NCBI GenBank assembly: GCA_021292105.1
Contig: CM037864.1
Span: 45,057,109 to 45,121,108 of the forward strand
Source of the DNA: Anadara kagoshimensis
Taxonomy: Eukaryota > Mollusca > Bivalvia > Arcoida > Arcidae
DNA length: 64,000 nucleotides
Direction: 5' to 3'
Numbering within the stretch: position 1 is the first letter of the stretch; each line of letters starts with the position of its first letter. The position numbers and the translations under genes were made by a program. The notes beneath the pieces are model-generated. The model was not told the origin of the DNA, did not search any database, and saw only the letters and a program-made list of their open reading frames with translations. Positions 34,701 to 43,395 of this stretch are shown one piece after another.

Positions 34701-35388
34701 AGGCCTACATAATCTGCATTACCCCTATACTAAAATTACTATGAGAGTAGATTAGTTTCCAAAGGTTTGATCTACTAGTAAATAATCTGCATTTGGACCA
34801 AGCTGAAAGTTAAAAAAATCTTCTGTGATAGAACTTTGTCTGCTGTGCTGTCTTAATGGTCACACCCGTCAGTCATATTAATTTTGAGCATCTACTACCG
34901 GGGTAGGGTGGAGGGTTTTGAGGATCTACTACCGGGGTAGGGTGTGGGGGTTTTGAGGATCTACTACGGGGGGGGGGGGGGGGGGGGGGGGGGTGGGGGG
35001 GGGGGGGGGAATTTTGAGCATCTACGGTATTGACTAACAAAACCGTGTGATGTAGATGATTGAGAGACATCAATAGATCAATAGGGACATGTTTAATTTG
35101 GTATTTGTCTTAAAGGTAGCCACCTGTGTTAGAAGGAACCACTGAGGGTGGTTCAGTGGGTATCGGTGTTGTAGTTGGCGGTGTCGTGGTGGTCGTTGGT
35201 GGAACTGTCGTCGTCGTGTTCTCTGCAGATGCATTGCTATTAGCCGTTGTTCCTGTTACATTTACTGTAGTTGCTGCAGGTACATCCGTAGATGTTTGGG
35301 AAACTACTGTGGATGAATTTATCAACAATACCAATAAAACACTACAAGCCAAGGCACGTAACAATTTTGTCTTCATGTTTACCGCCAT
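20066..35388 (-). CDS. Tectonic family protein (TCTN1/TCTN3-like), about 15 exons
   Basis: Tectonics are transition-zone proteins that control membrane composition and Hedgehog signalling at cilia. Exons, in gene order: 35388-35124, 34005-33885, 33422-33316, 32725-32589, 32201-32099, 29869-29748, 28324-28223, 27372-27316 (Thr-rich), 24655-24486, 24017-23894, 23604-~23567, ~23217-23103, 22591-22384, 21701-21549, 20323-20066. The protein starts with a signal peptide and a Thr/Pro stalk. It then has the diagnostic Cys cluster DINCCCDADCS, VDDRLC, the ESGNPGYVVGKPV block, FGENVRTGC, VATFGNSDTLKTGDWVPI, VGSLINPQPKI and SVSFVDVSQPAVGY. A hydrophobic C terminus follows, as in TCTN3. Two exons need a one-base correction to stay in frame, and one donor (near 23567) is uncertain. 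The family call is firm. TCTN1 against TCTN3 is not settled. Confidence 0.93.
20745..21190. repeat. About 59-bp minisatellite, 7 copies, in last tectonic intron
   Basis: The units contain CCTGATACCAGTATGTTCCA and AACCTGCTAAAGC. They differ by single substitutions and small indels. Confidence 0.92.
21549..21701 (-). CDS. Tectonic exon 14
   Basis: 51 codons from GEQTVEGPTCKLSMGMHIVI, including YANVGSLINPQPKIIGVSF. The NPQ motif and spacing match tectonic C-terminal regions. Donor is AGG|GTAAGT. Confidence 0.93.
22281..22334. repeat. Short direct duplication
   Basis: AATCAACAAGAGAGTATTTG and its continuation occur twice in tandem in the intron after tectonic exon 13. Confidence 0.9.
22384..22591 (-). 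CDS. Tectonic exon 13
   Basis: The peptide includes NLVDYCVAMQTAIYEALEGL and RYVATFGNSDTLKTGDWVPI. I place the donor at CAG|GTGACC, which keeps phase 0 for the next exon. A later GT in the same phase (GCT|GTAAAA) is possible. Confidence 0.87.
23103..23217 (-). CDS. Tectonic exon 12 with an apparent one-base deletion
   Basis: One frame reads STYDLTMVKSSQTGSCVTMQ. A second reads NRVQVNFGENVRTGCLLR and joins exon 13 in phase. The switch lies in GCAGGAAACCG. From recalled tectonic sequence, 11 residues usually separate this Cys from the Phe-Gly pair. Here there are 32 nt, one short of 33. Confidence 0.72.
23268..23340 (+). mobile_element. tRNA-like SINE head fragment
   Basis: TGACTTGGTAGAGTGGTTAA resembles an A box and GGGTTCAACACCC a B box. 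No SINE body was followed. It lies in a tectonic intron. Confidence 0.4.
23567..23604 (-). CDS. Tectonic exon 11: SGNPGY block, 3' end uncertain
   Basis: It continues exon 10 as Q-ESGNPGYVVGKPV, a conserved tectonic motif. No good donor follows. The possible GTs after CCA or GTC are non-consensus, and the open frame runs on through PALEWRILQPKN to a stop. The boundary is a guess, and a short further exon may be missing between here and 23217. Confidence 0.65.
23894..24017 (-). CDS. Tectonic exon 10
   Basis: The peptide runs from VEYILTHDGTKGLTRSQVRF to AATFQ, ending in phase 1 at GTGTAT. Confidence 0.9.
24486..24655 (-). CDS. Tectonic exon 9
   Basis: The peptide runs from APEFDTLNLYNNSYTMNIEL to NVVLR, phase 1 in and 0 out (CGG|GTAAGT). 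Confidence 0.9.
25874..26040. repeat. About 71-bp direct repeat, 2-3 copies
   Basis: The blocks share ATTGTGAATCATCAACATCA, CAGGTTGGAGCAATTTTCAT and TATTCTTTTCAATAGTACAA. The third copy is partial. Confidence 0.85.
27316..27372 (-). CDS. Tectonic exon 8: 57-nt Thr/Pro-rich, skippable
   Basis: The acceptor is CATCTTTTAG and the donor ACAG|GTACAG. In phase 1 it reads DTNDTTTASPVTTPAPTTT. It is phase 1 at both ends, so inclusion or skipping keeps the frame. Confidence 0.65.
28223..28324 (-). CDS. Tectonic exon 7, frame problem near its 3' end
   Basis: It opens TPYLFTWIINGTEVTTTTTK. It is 102 nt, so it ends in phase 0, but the next exon needs phase 1. Near the 3' end a different frame (QPPPAGNAT) would end in phase 1. 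One extra base in the CAACCACCACC stretch would reconcile the two. Confidence 0.7.
28926..29595. repeat. 33-bp minisatellite, about 20 copies, in tectonic intron 6
   Basis: The unit contains AAATATGACTGTCAACTAGT and GTTGTCATATAC. Because 33 is divisible by three, several frames on both strands stay open and give false repeat ORFs (for example LSYTKYDCQL). A variant at the left end, ATATGACAAGTTGTCATAT, is palindromic. Confidence 0.95.
29748..29869 (-). CDS. Tectonic exon 6
   Basis: Begins AFLKDDNFDCVRPIIDLTQA and ends NFIKVVK at GTAAGT, phase 1 in and 0 out. Confidence 0.92.
31012..32092. repeat. About 58-bp minisatellite, about 18 copies, abutting tectonic exon 5
   Basis: The unit contains AAGACACCCTGCCC, TGTGATGGACTTATTGAGGG and AACAATAAAAATATGCCAGT. 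The last partial unit runs into the exon 5 donor. CTTATTGAGGGA is shared by the array and the donor flank. Confidence 0.95.
32099..32201 (-). CDS. Tectonic exon 5
   Basis: The peptide TGEPVFVVYSSLASGYLNIP continues to CTDINPT, phase 0 in and phase 1 out. The donor GTAAACTCCC runs directly into a 60-bp minisatellite. Confidence 0.92.
32589..32725 (-). CDS. Tectonic exon 4
   Basis: The peptide runs from YQQRNYYNIPDFV to PYPASYK. It has a TTTTTCAG acceptor and an AAG|GTAAGA donor, and ends in phase 0. Confidence 0.93.
33316..33422 (-). CDS. Tectonic exon 3
   Basis: Begins SVDDRLCVQSDLLLLDN and ends at GTAAGT in phase 1. It matches the conserved segment after the Cys cluster. Confidence 0.93.
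33784..33812. repeat. C-run followed by A-run
   Basis: A long C homopolymer joins directly to an A homopolymer in a tectonic intron. Lengths in such tracts are often unreliable in assemblies. Confidence 0.9.
33885..34005 (-). CDS. Tectonic exon 2: Cys-rich signature
   Basis: The peptide DLGTCPCDLTGNACDINCCC continues with DADCS, the hallmark of the family. It ends at a GTAAGA donor in phase 2. The acceptor follows a poly-T tract on the minus strand. Confidence 0.95.
34897..35012. repeat. G-rich tandem repeat and near-pure G tract in tectonic intron 1
   Basis: Repeats of GATCTACTACCGGGG and GTTTTGAGGAT lead into about 40 nt of G broken by one T. The plus strand could form a G-quadruplex. The transcript would carry the C-rich strand. 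Confidence 0.9.
35124..35388 (-). CDS. Tectonic exon 1: signal peptide and Thr/Pro stalk
   Basis: ATG at 35388-35386 begins MAVNMKTKLLRALACSVLLV, a hydrophobic leader, followed by a run of Thr, Pro and Asn. A second in-frame ATG lies four codons on. The donor ACAG|GTGGCT is weak, but it gives phase 1, which makes GAT with exon 2 and a clean TDLGTCPCD junction. Confidence 0.85.
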
Positions 35389-36562
35389 GTTGTATACAAA
35401 GCTGAATCATGGGTAGTTTTCAATAGAAACAAATATTTTATTTAAAAGAAATGTTAAAAAGAATAACGATTATCAAATCTGATAAAATCTTATTATTTAT
35501 TTCTAGATAGAACACGAAGTTTACAAATTATTTGAAGAAAAAAAATTTTGACGGAAAATACCGGAGATAAACGATTTCACCGGCGGAAAATCAAACGATA
35601 AAGCACAACCATAACAAAGCGTGAGGTCGACCGGCTGACATCTTAAAACGAAAGAAAGAGACCAGAAAATGTAAACTATACACTGATTAAGGATTGTGAT
35701 TGTGTATTCCACAATGTCATAAAATATTGCCTATTAGTTATTAGATGCCATTTTCAAATCTTAATCGTTTGTCAACATTTGTTTTCGTGCACCTGACCGG
35801 GGGGGGGGGTTGTTAATGACTAGGACTAGGGTTCAGAACTGTATAGGCTATGACTTATAAGCATATCGAATTTAAATCCTTTTACTGAGATATATTGAAA
35901 GACTTGTCACTTCATGAGTAACTCCACCACCCAGTGCTCTAACATCATTCTTGCTGTAGTCATTCAGTTTTGATTTCAGATAATTATGGAGACGTTTTCC
36001 AATGCTAATGGAAAGTAGCAACTGAAGGGGTCAAATGTTTAGTAATGTCACACCAGTGCCCAGTGGTTTCAAAAAAGCCATCAAGGCGACAAAAGTTGTC
36101 TGCTACTTTTGTGGATTGGGATGAGTTGGTAGAATGAAGTTGGGATGAGTTGACTTGTATTCAGAAAATAACCAGATTTTTATCAGATTTACCTCTTACA
36201 GTGCTGTCAATATGTTTTTAATGTATGATCAAGGGGTATAATCTGTAATTGCTATCAAATTTTTGAATGGGTAACTTGGTATGCAAGTTTAATAGCATCA
36301 ATATCAAATGGAGACACCTTAATGCATGCAGATAGAACTTGCCGATACAAACTTTGAAGTAACAATGAATATTGTATAAAGTGACCAGATTAAAACTTGA
36401 ACTTTTATAATTTTTCACTGTTTAATGTAAAATATAATAAAAATAAATGACATAACTTTTATGGTAGTTCTGACAGTTTCTAACTCTTAAATAAAAATAA
36501 AAGCATGCACAGACAACCTAAAGTATATGACAAAATGTTTAAGATTATTTGTTTCATTGTAG
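35389..36562. promoter_or_regulatory. Probable bidirectional promoter region, tectonic / gene 3
   Basis: The two start codons are divergent and about 1.2 kb apart with no other gene between. A candidate X-box lies at 35416-35430. A 9-base G run sits near 35800. I could not identify TATA boxes or start sites with confidence. Confidence 0.5.
35416..35430 (-). promoter_or_regulatory. Candidate RFX X-box upstream of the tectonic gene
   Basis: GTTTTC-AAT-AGAAAC fits the degenerate X-box RYYNYY-N(1-3)-RRNRAC bound by RFX factors that drive ciliary genes. It lies 28 bp upstream of the tectonic ATG. The motif is degenerate, so a chance match is possible. Confidence 0.45.
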
Positions 36563-36673
36563 ATGCCTGCCTCAGACTATGGATGGATGTTGTCTGAGAA
36601 TAAACCATTGTTTCAGGTATATGGAACTAAAAGAAAATTTGAAGGAAATGACAGTTGTACAGCAGAGGGAATG
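36563..36673 (+). CDS. Gene 3, first recognised coding exon
   Basis: The acceptor TTCATTGTAG immediately precedes ATG. The donor is ATG|GTATGT. An internal CAG|GTATAT is also in phase 0 and could serve as an alternative donor. Confidence 0.72.
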
Positions 36674-39600
36674 GTATGTATTAAAACAAATATAGTTCAT
36701 CATCAACAATTGTTAATCACATATTATAGTAATAATTGTTGTGGTCATCAGTTGTAGCAATAAAAACCTATGTAATGGGAATTACAGAATACAGTGGTCA
36801 GTGCCAGACTCCAGTACCATCTTACCAACACTTATTGGATGTTTATATTTTGCTAGTTTAATTAATTCCTTGGTCTATGTTTACCTCCACTAGCGGTTGA
36901 GATAACCTTCACTAGCAGGGAAACTTAACCTCACAAGTAGGAAAGTTGATCTCCAATAGCGGGGAAATTTAAATTCATTAGGAAGAAAGTTGACATCTTT
37001 TAGCGGGAAAGTTAACCTTCACTAGCAGAAAATTTGACCTCCAGTAGTAGGCAGTTTAAACTTCATTATCTGGGAAAATTGACCTCTACTAACAGGAAAG
37101 TTAACCTCCACTAGCGGGAAAGTTAACCTAAATTAGGGAAAAATTTGATCTCCACTAGCAGGAAAGTTGACCTCTACTAGTGTATCTTTCAGTTGTGTGA
37201 CTTGGAGTAATTTGAAATAACAATCTTGATCACAAACATGACTTAAATTTCAGCTGGATAGAAAATAACCAATGCTTGATATCTGTCAATTTAATTTCTG
37301 CTAATTAACTGTGGCTGGTGACATCTCAATATAAGTGAAATAATTTTGACTGCAGTGTAAAAAATCCATTCAAACAATCATTTATCTGAATTTAAGACAA
37401 GATTAATTTCCCATTGACATTTTCCTCATGATGAAGAATTATTATCTTATTTCTATTGATGTAGGTATGTGAGTCAGTCGGGAAGAGAAGATGTGTCCCT
37501 CAAGAAGAACAATGTGTAAACCAGACCTGTAATATACAAGAAATAAATCACAATTCACTGATGTCACAAAATTATAATTTGAATTCTCCTTCCGTCCAAA
37601 CACAACAGGTAAGTCAAATAATTACTATTTAACTTGGCTTTATTCACATGTGTGAATTATTACCTGTCAGACAATTGGTAGGCTAAGGGGGGTTAGAAGT
37701 TTTAGTTGACATATAACAGAAATGGGAATCACTAATATAAAATTTACATTCAGAGTTCCATCTATTTGTAGCTATGGATACTAATATCTACAAATCACTA
37801 ACACTGGGAGAAATAAACTACCAGTACCTATAGTTCTGTATAAGAGATTTTCATCAGTCTTATTGGTAACCAATTCTATCCATGTCAGAGATGAAGCTTA
37901 ACTATTTTGATTTGGGAGAAAAACTCACTTAAAAAAAGAAGCATTAATAGTATTAAATAGCTATAATGTGTACAATTTAAGGGCCCAAACTTATTTTTTC
38001 TACTGATCCCTTACTAATCTTAACCCCTATGTGCTCAAGATCATGGGTAGGCTTGTACCAATGTACATTTTAGGTCACATGTACACTGCCCTTGGTGAAC
38101 TATTGCAACATGGTTTGTCTGCTCCCGTGTGCTAACTTGTTAAAATTTTCAACTTCTTCTCAGGAATCACTGGGCCAATTTCAACAAAATTTGGTCAGTA
38201 GCTTAATTAAGTATGTAGAGGGACATAAAAATTGTAAATTTTGGGTCCCCACCCTTCTGGGACCACATGAAACTGAGTGAGTCCAAAACAATGGAAAAAC
38301 ATACTATTTTAAAAAAATAAAATCATCTCTGCTCTGGGATCATTGAGAGACAAACTATTTGGTTGTGACTTCCTTAGTGTTATACCTGAGTTGTAAAATT
38401 CATGGATCCAGGAGGTGTCCTGCAATTTAGGTTCATGATTAAAACAGCAACAGAATACCAATTTGCTCAGGAACCATCAACTTTCTATATAGGTATATGC
38501 ATTTGAAAGTTGCAGGAACTGAAGCAAAGCTTATATTGAACTTGGATTGGCTGAATTTGAGATTTAAAACAGTTTATGTTATCTTTTACAGGATTTCATG
38601 ACAATGAATCTTGATGAACATAACTCCACGTCAGTAGACCCCACACAACAGCATCAGCAGGGAGAGTTTATACATCAACATTTGAACCACCAGCCACAAC
38701 AGATTTCTGTTACACCAATGGGAGATCATATACATAATGAATCTGGATCACATGAGCAAATTCATCATTGCAGTCAGGTATAAAATTGCTATACACAGTG
38801 ATTTCACATTGAAGTATTCAAAAGGGAGGGGGTTCCTAAAGAAGTCATGGAATTAATTTTTTTCTGGAAAAGTGCTTGAATTTTATGTATACTCTTTTAA
38901 AAGTACAGGTACTTGAATTTAAACCAATAGCATGTAGAATTCTATATAAATTGCTGTATAATAATTTAAACAAGAATGTAAAAAAATGCTCAATGAATTC
39001 CAGAAATATAAACTTGATCTCATTGTTGTTGATATATATCCTATTTTAACTTTTTAATAACTAAGTGTAGTTTCATGTCTGATTTTAAACCGTGTAAAAG
39101 TAAAAGGCAGACAACTTGCTACAATTGTAAAAGACCAGTAACCCCAGATACAAGATGATATATCAAATAGGGTGGTAAGCACAGATTGATTCAATGGAGT
39201 TTTATCTTCCAGTCAAGAATATTTCACTTACACTTAGACTTCACCACCTATAGACGAAGTAACAGAAATTTTTACCTTTGCAATGTGCAGTACTCCTGTT
39301 GTGACACAGGGCATTGGTTTTTAAGGTATCTTCTGAAAGGCCTATAAATGTGGAACAAACTGTATTATCTGCTTAAAAACTTGTAAGTCTCGAGGGAAAT
39401 GGGTAGGTTTTTTGTAAAATCAGAAGTGTAGCTGTCAGACAGTGAGTGAGTAATATCAGGGGTAATATACATGTATGTATTTTTAACACAACATGTTCTG
39501 GCTGTATCATTGCCAGATCTTGACCCTTTTTATATACACACATTTTTAACACTGCAGAAACATAACTTTTTCAGGACAAGATGATAATGGACCTACATGA

Positions 39601-40922
39601 TGAAACCTACTCTGTTGTCAGTGATGTTGATATATGTGATGTAAATCAAGCATGTATAATGATGGATTCAGATTTTGTACCAAACCATGAACAGTATAAA
39701 CAAGTAGAACCTAGTAAAATATCTGGGTAGGTTACATATGACAAACTAATGATCAGTATAAACCTAGTAAAATATCTGGGTAGGTTACATATGACAAACT
39801 AATGATCAGTATAAACCTAGTAAAATATCTGGGTAGGTTACATATGACAAACTAATGATCAGTATAAACCTAGTAAAATATCTGGGTAGGTTACATATGA
39901 CAAACTAATGATCAGTATAAACCTAGTAAAATATCTGGGTAGGTTACATATGACAAACTAATGATCAGTATAAACCTAGTAAAATATCTGGGTAGATTAC
40001 ATATGACAAACTAATGAAAACAGATGTGTTAAAAGTGAATTTATTATTGAAAGGTTTATGAATAAAAAATAACACATGGTTAAATTGATATCGCATACAG
40101 ATATACTGTAAATATATTAATTTTAGCTGTGTACTGAATTAAGTGATTTTTGTGATGATACAGTAGTGTTAATTTAAATACACTGCTAAATTAAATATGA
40201 TCATAATGCATAAGCTGATCTATGGGATTTACGGAAATTCAAGTCCACATGAATTCACACACATTATAATTAGTGCTAAAGTTTATACATGGTAAAATGA
40301 ATACATTTACAGTATTGCATTAATCAATCACCTAATTACCTGTCCGAGGAGTTGATGTAGAATATGATACCAGTTAGGACAAACATTATTAAGTAAAAGA
40401 TTTAATGTATCTTTAATCAACACAACTTTATAAATTGGCATAAATATTTTATCCTGAATAAATTATGTGTTTTGCTCTTGATCTAGTTTATAATACCCCC
40501 CCCCCCTTCAAAGAAGAGGGTGTACTGGTTTACATTTGTCTTTTTGTCTGTCCCTCCAAAACAAAATTCTTTGGAAGTTTTCTCAGCAATTACTAAACTC
40601 GGCTATTTGAAACTTTGTATGCAAGTTCAGTTTTTATGAGGTCCCATGCCATAAATAACAATTTCAAGTCTGCCAGACATCTACCTCCTATTTACTGATA
40701 TAGTTTATTTTTCAACATTTACGGTCAATGGGATAAGCAGGGGATATACTAAGATAGCAGTAGCTCAAGATTTCTTGTTTTAATAACCTTATCATTAGTA
40801 CATTTGTTTTTGTTGACAGGACAGGGGACATGGTAGTGCACTCAGGGAGACCGAGATCATTTTGTCGTCCATCATGGGATGGACATATGGAGATGGGATC
40901 ATACATATCAGATTACTATTAA
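36563..40922 (+). CDS. Unrecognised Gln/His/Met-rich protein, five exons
   Basis: Exons 36563-36673, 37465-37608, 38592-38777, 39575-39726 and 40820-40922 join with phases 0, 0, 0 and 2 and give about 231 residues. The protein starts MPASDYGWMLSENKPLFQVY followed by GTKRKFEG. It has a basic patch (GKRRC), several Cys in exon 2, Gln/His-rich repeats in exon 3, an acidic Met-rich segment in exon 4, and the C terminus GHMEMGSYISDYY. There is no signal peptide or membrane segment. Basic patches followed by Gln-rich sequence would suit a small nuclear cofactor, but that is a guess. The ATG sits directly after an AG acceptor, so an upstream exon, non-coding or coding, is expected. Confidence 0.75.
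36890..37190. repeat. Degenerate about 30-bp tandem repeat
   Basis: Variants of CTCCACTAGCGGGAAAGTTAA recur about ten times with many substitutions, in a gene 3 intron. Confidence 0.8.
37465..37608 (+). CDS. Gene 3, exon 2
   Basis: The peptide opens VCESVGKRRCVPQEEQCVNQ and continues with TC. Four Cys lie within 22 residues. It has a CAG|GTAAGT donor and is phase 0 to 0. Confidence 0.78.
38592..38777 (+). CDS. Gene 3, exon 3 (Gln/His-rich)
   Basis: DFMTMNLDEHNSTSVDPTQQ is followed by HQQGEFIHQHLNHQPQQ. It has a TTTTACAG acceptor and a CAG|GTATAA donor. Confidence 0.78.
39205..39400 (-). mobile_element. Degraded SINE fragment (family B)
   Basis: Reverse-oriented body words (AAGAATATTTCACTTA, ACTTCACCACCTATAG, GACACAGGGCATTGGT) match the SINE at 48335-48645. 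The tRNA head is missing. Confidence 0.6.
39575..39726 (+). CDS. Gene 3, exon 4 ending in a tandemly repeated donor
   Basis: DKMIMDLHDETYSVVSDVDI leads to the end PSKISG. The donor TCTGG|GTAGGT is the first of six near-identical copies spaced 53 bp apart. Use of the first gives phase 2 and a clean join to exon 5. Confidence 0.78.
39709..40016 (+). repeat. 53-bp tandem repeat carrying an exon tail and 5' splice site, six copies
   Basis: The GGG of CTGGGTAGGT occurs at 39725, 39778, 39831, 39884, 39937 and 39990, exactly 53 bp apart. Each unit contains the last bases of exon 4 (CCTAGTAAAATATCTGG), the donor GTAGGT and intron sequence. The last copy has GTAGAT. Confidence 0.97.
40820..40922 (+). 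CDS. Gene 3, last exon
   Basis: TGTTGACAG precedes it. It reads GTGDMVVHSGRPRSFCRPSW, then DGHMEMGSYISDYY and TAA at 40920-40922. Confidence 0.78.
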
Positions 40923-41559
40923 CACAACGGAACTCATATCTAACCTATAATGCCTTTGAACAACTCTGTTGACTTATGTGTTTGTCCTGTTATACCTTCA
41001 TATCATTTTGCCTTTTATTTTGATTGTGTATATTCTTCTGATAGTTTGCCAAAACAATGTACACAAGAGATTATGCCTTACCCCTGACATGGGTGTTAAA
41101 ATCTAGTGTTAAATATGTTATTTAATAGAATTACAAGAAACTACAATGTTCTTCTGATAGCACTTGATTTAATATACGGTATACATGTGCACTGAAGCAT
41201 TCCATAGATGCTATAAATTTAAGACTTCATATTCAGAATTTACTTTTGCCTTAGAATTCTATCATTTGATTGGATTGATGCTGTGTACCTCCTGATATCG
41301 AGAACATGTGAACAGCTGATTAGTCATGAAAACATTTAATCTAGTATAACATGTAGTATACAGGTGGACCTTACACAGTTAAAACTGTCTATAAGTATAA
41401 AAGCCACCACTTGTACAAAGTGGTCTTTATGGACAGGCAGACTGGATTAAACATATAAAAATACCTGAAAATAATAGAATATAGATTAAGAGTTCTGAAT
41501 GTGTTTTCCAAGGGTAAAATTATCAGTTAAGTTAAAGAATACTGAATATATTGGAAATT

Positions 41560-41760
41560 GTAATCTCGGATATTGTCAGGTATACATGACATCATCATCA
41601 TCTACTACTACAATATACTGGAAATTTTAATCTCTGATATTGTCAGGTATACATGACGTCATCATCATCATCATCTACTACTACAATATACTGAGAATTG
41701 TAATCTCTGATATTGTCAGGTATCAATGGAGTTGTCCTCATCATCATCATCAACAACTTT
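41560..41760. repeat. About 70-bp tandem repeat, 3 copies, with CAT triplets
   Basis: The units share CTGATATTGTCAGGTATACA and TCATCATCATCTACTACTAC. Confidence 0.88.
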
Positions 41761-41790
41761 TTAAAATGTTTATAGCAATGATTTTTTTTT

Positions 41791-43186
41791 AGCTCACCTG
41801 AGCCAAAGGCTCAGATGAGCTATTGCAATCTATCACCGTCCGTCGTGCGTCGTGTGTAAACTTTACATTTAAATCTTCTCCTCCAAAACTACTGGGCCAT
41901 ATTTGATGAAACTTGGTGATTATCATGCCTAGGTAACAGCCTTTCAAAATTGTGTTCGGGGTTTGGCCACGCCCAACAAGATGGCCGCTGTTACTAAAAA
42001 TAGCAAAAAGACAAAAAAATCTTCTTCTCTAAAACCAAAAGGTGCAGGCAAATTTTGATGTAAACAAGTACTGAAATGGTTAATTATCTCAAAAACTATA
42101 AACTTTTTGTATAGGCATGTATATTGGAATATTGTAGGTATTGGCCTAACGATCATTTTGATATATGAATAAAGGTCATGGGTTCAAAGGTCTAGGTCAC
42201 AGATGTAAACAAGTACTGAAATGGTTAATTATCTCAAAAACTATAAACTTTTTGTATAGGCATGTATATTGGAATATTGTTGGTATTGGCCTAACGATCA
42301 TTTTGATATATGAATGAAGGTCATAGGTTCAAAGGTCAAGGTCAAAGATGCGAATGAATACTTAAATGGTTAATTATCTCAAAAACTATAAACTTTTTGT
42401 ATAGGCATGTATATTGGAATATTGTAGGTATTGGCCTAACGATCATTTTGATATATGAATGAAGGTCATAGGTTCACAGGTCAAGGTCATAGATGCAAAT
42501 GAATACTTAAATGGTTAATTATTTCAAAAACTATAAACGTTTTGTATAGGCATGTATATTGGAATATTGTAGGTATTGGCCTAATGCACATTTTAATATA
42601 CAGATGTTTTAGCTGTTTATATTATATATTGTAGCTAGACTTTAAATATGTTATATATAGCATCTTTATATAATAATTATTATAATTAATTTGCAAAAAT
42701 ACTTGCATATTATTGGCCCTTACTGCTGAAAATTTCGATATTCTCTTTTATTAATGTCATTGACTATTGACCACTGCGGTAGCTCAGTTGGTAGAGTGCT
42801 CGCTCCGTAAGTGGGAGGTCGTGGGTTCGATCCCCAGCCGTGTCTGACCCAAGACTTGAAAGTGGGTAGTGACTGTTCTTTTGCCAAGCACTCGGCATTA
42901 CGAAATGAAAGTCACAGTTCTTACGGATGGGAACTTAAAATAAACGAGGTCCTGTGTCACGGTGGGCTTGGCACGCTAAAGAACCCTGCTGTATAATGCC
43001 ATCAGCGCAACGCACAGGCAAAATTTCTGCACCTTCGCCTTTAGTTGGCGACGTCTCAATATAAGTGAAATATTCTTGACTGGGACGTTAAACACCATTA
43101 CTCACTCACTCATTGACCATTGAACCTCTGCATAAGATATGTACTCTTCCTCAGGTGAGCGTTAAGGCCCTTGGGCCTCTTGTTAA
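41791..43186 (+). mobile_element. Helentron-like non-autonomous element, copy 2
   Basis: It begins TTTTAGCTCACCTGAGCC and ends with CAGGTGAGCG and the GGCCCTTGGGCC palindrome before CTTGTT. Its core has four 145-bp units (GGAATATTGT at about 42126, 42271, 42416 and 42561) homologous to copy 1. A complete SINE is inserted near its 3' end. Confidence 0.72.
42772..43112 (+). mobile_element. tRNA-derived SINE (family B), well preserved
   Basis: The head has an A box (TAGCTCAGTTGGTAGAG) and a B box (GGTTCGATCCC), and looks like a tRNA gene. The body contains AAGACTTGAAAGTGGG and GGCGACGTCTCAATATAAGT. The tail is GGGACGTTAAACACC with CACT/CTCA repeats. ATTGACCATT-like words on both sides may be the target duplication. 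Confidence 0.85.
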
Positions 43187-43270
43187 TTTATTAAAAAGAA
43201 ACTCTTGTTGTTTTCCTGTCTAAATGATATTTGATGTGTTTAACCTATACATGTACTTGTTAAAGGTTTT

Positions 43271-43395
43271 AATGTTTATTAATCATCATCATCATCATCA
43301 TCATCCATCAGATATTGTCATCATCGTCATCATCATCATCATCCATCAGATACTGTCATCATCATTATCATCATCCGTTAGATATCATTTTAATT
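43271..43395. repeat. CAT/ATC triplet microsatellite
   Basis: Runs of TCATCA are broken by CCATCAGATA(T/C)TGTC, giving a higher-order repeat of about 50 bp. His- and Ser-run ORFs across it are artefacts. Confidence 0.95.

Noticed and set aside
35126-35416. Plus-strand 96-residue ORF (Val/Gly-rich)
   Set aside because: It is the antisense shadow of the Thr-rich tectonic exon 1.
42774-42846. A tRNA gene
   Set aside because: The A and B boxes are good, but the sequence runs on into a SINE body and tail that recur elsewhere. It is the SINE head, not a free tRNA gene.
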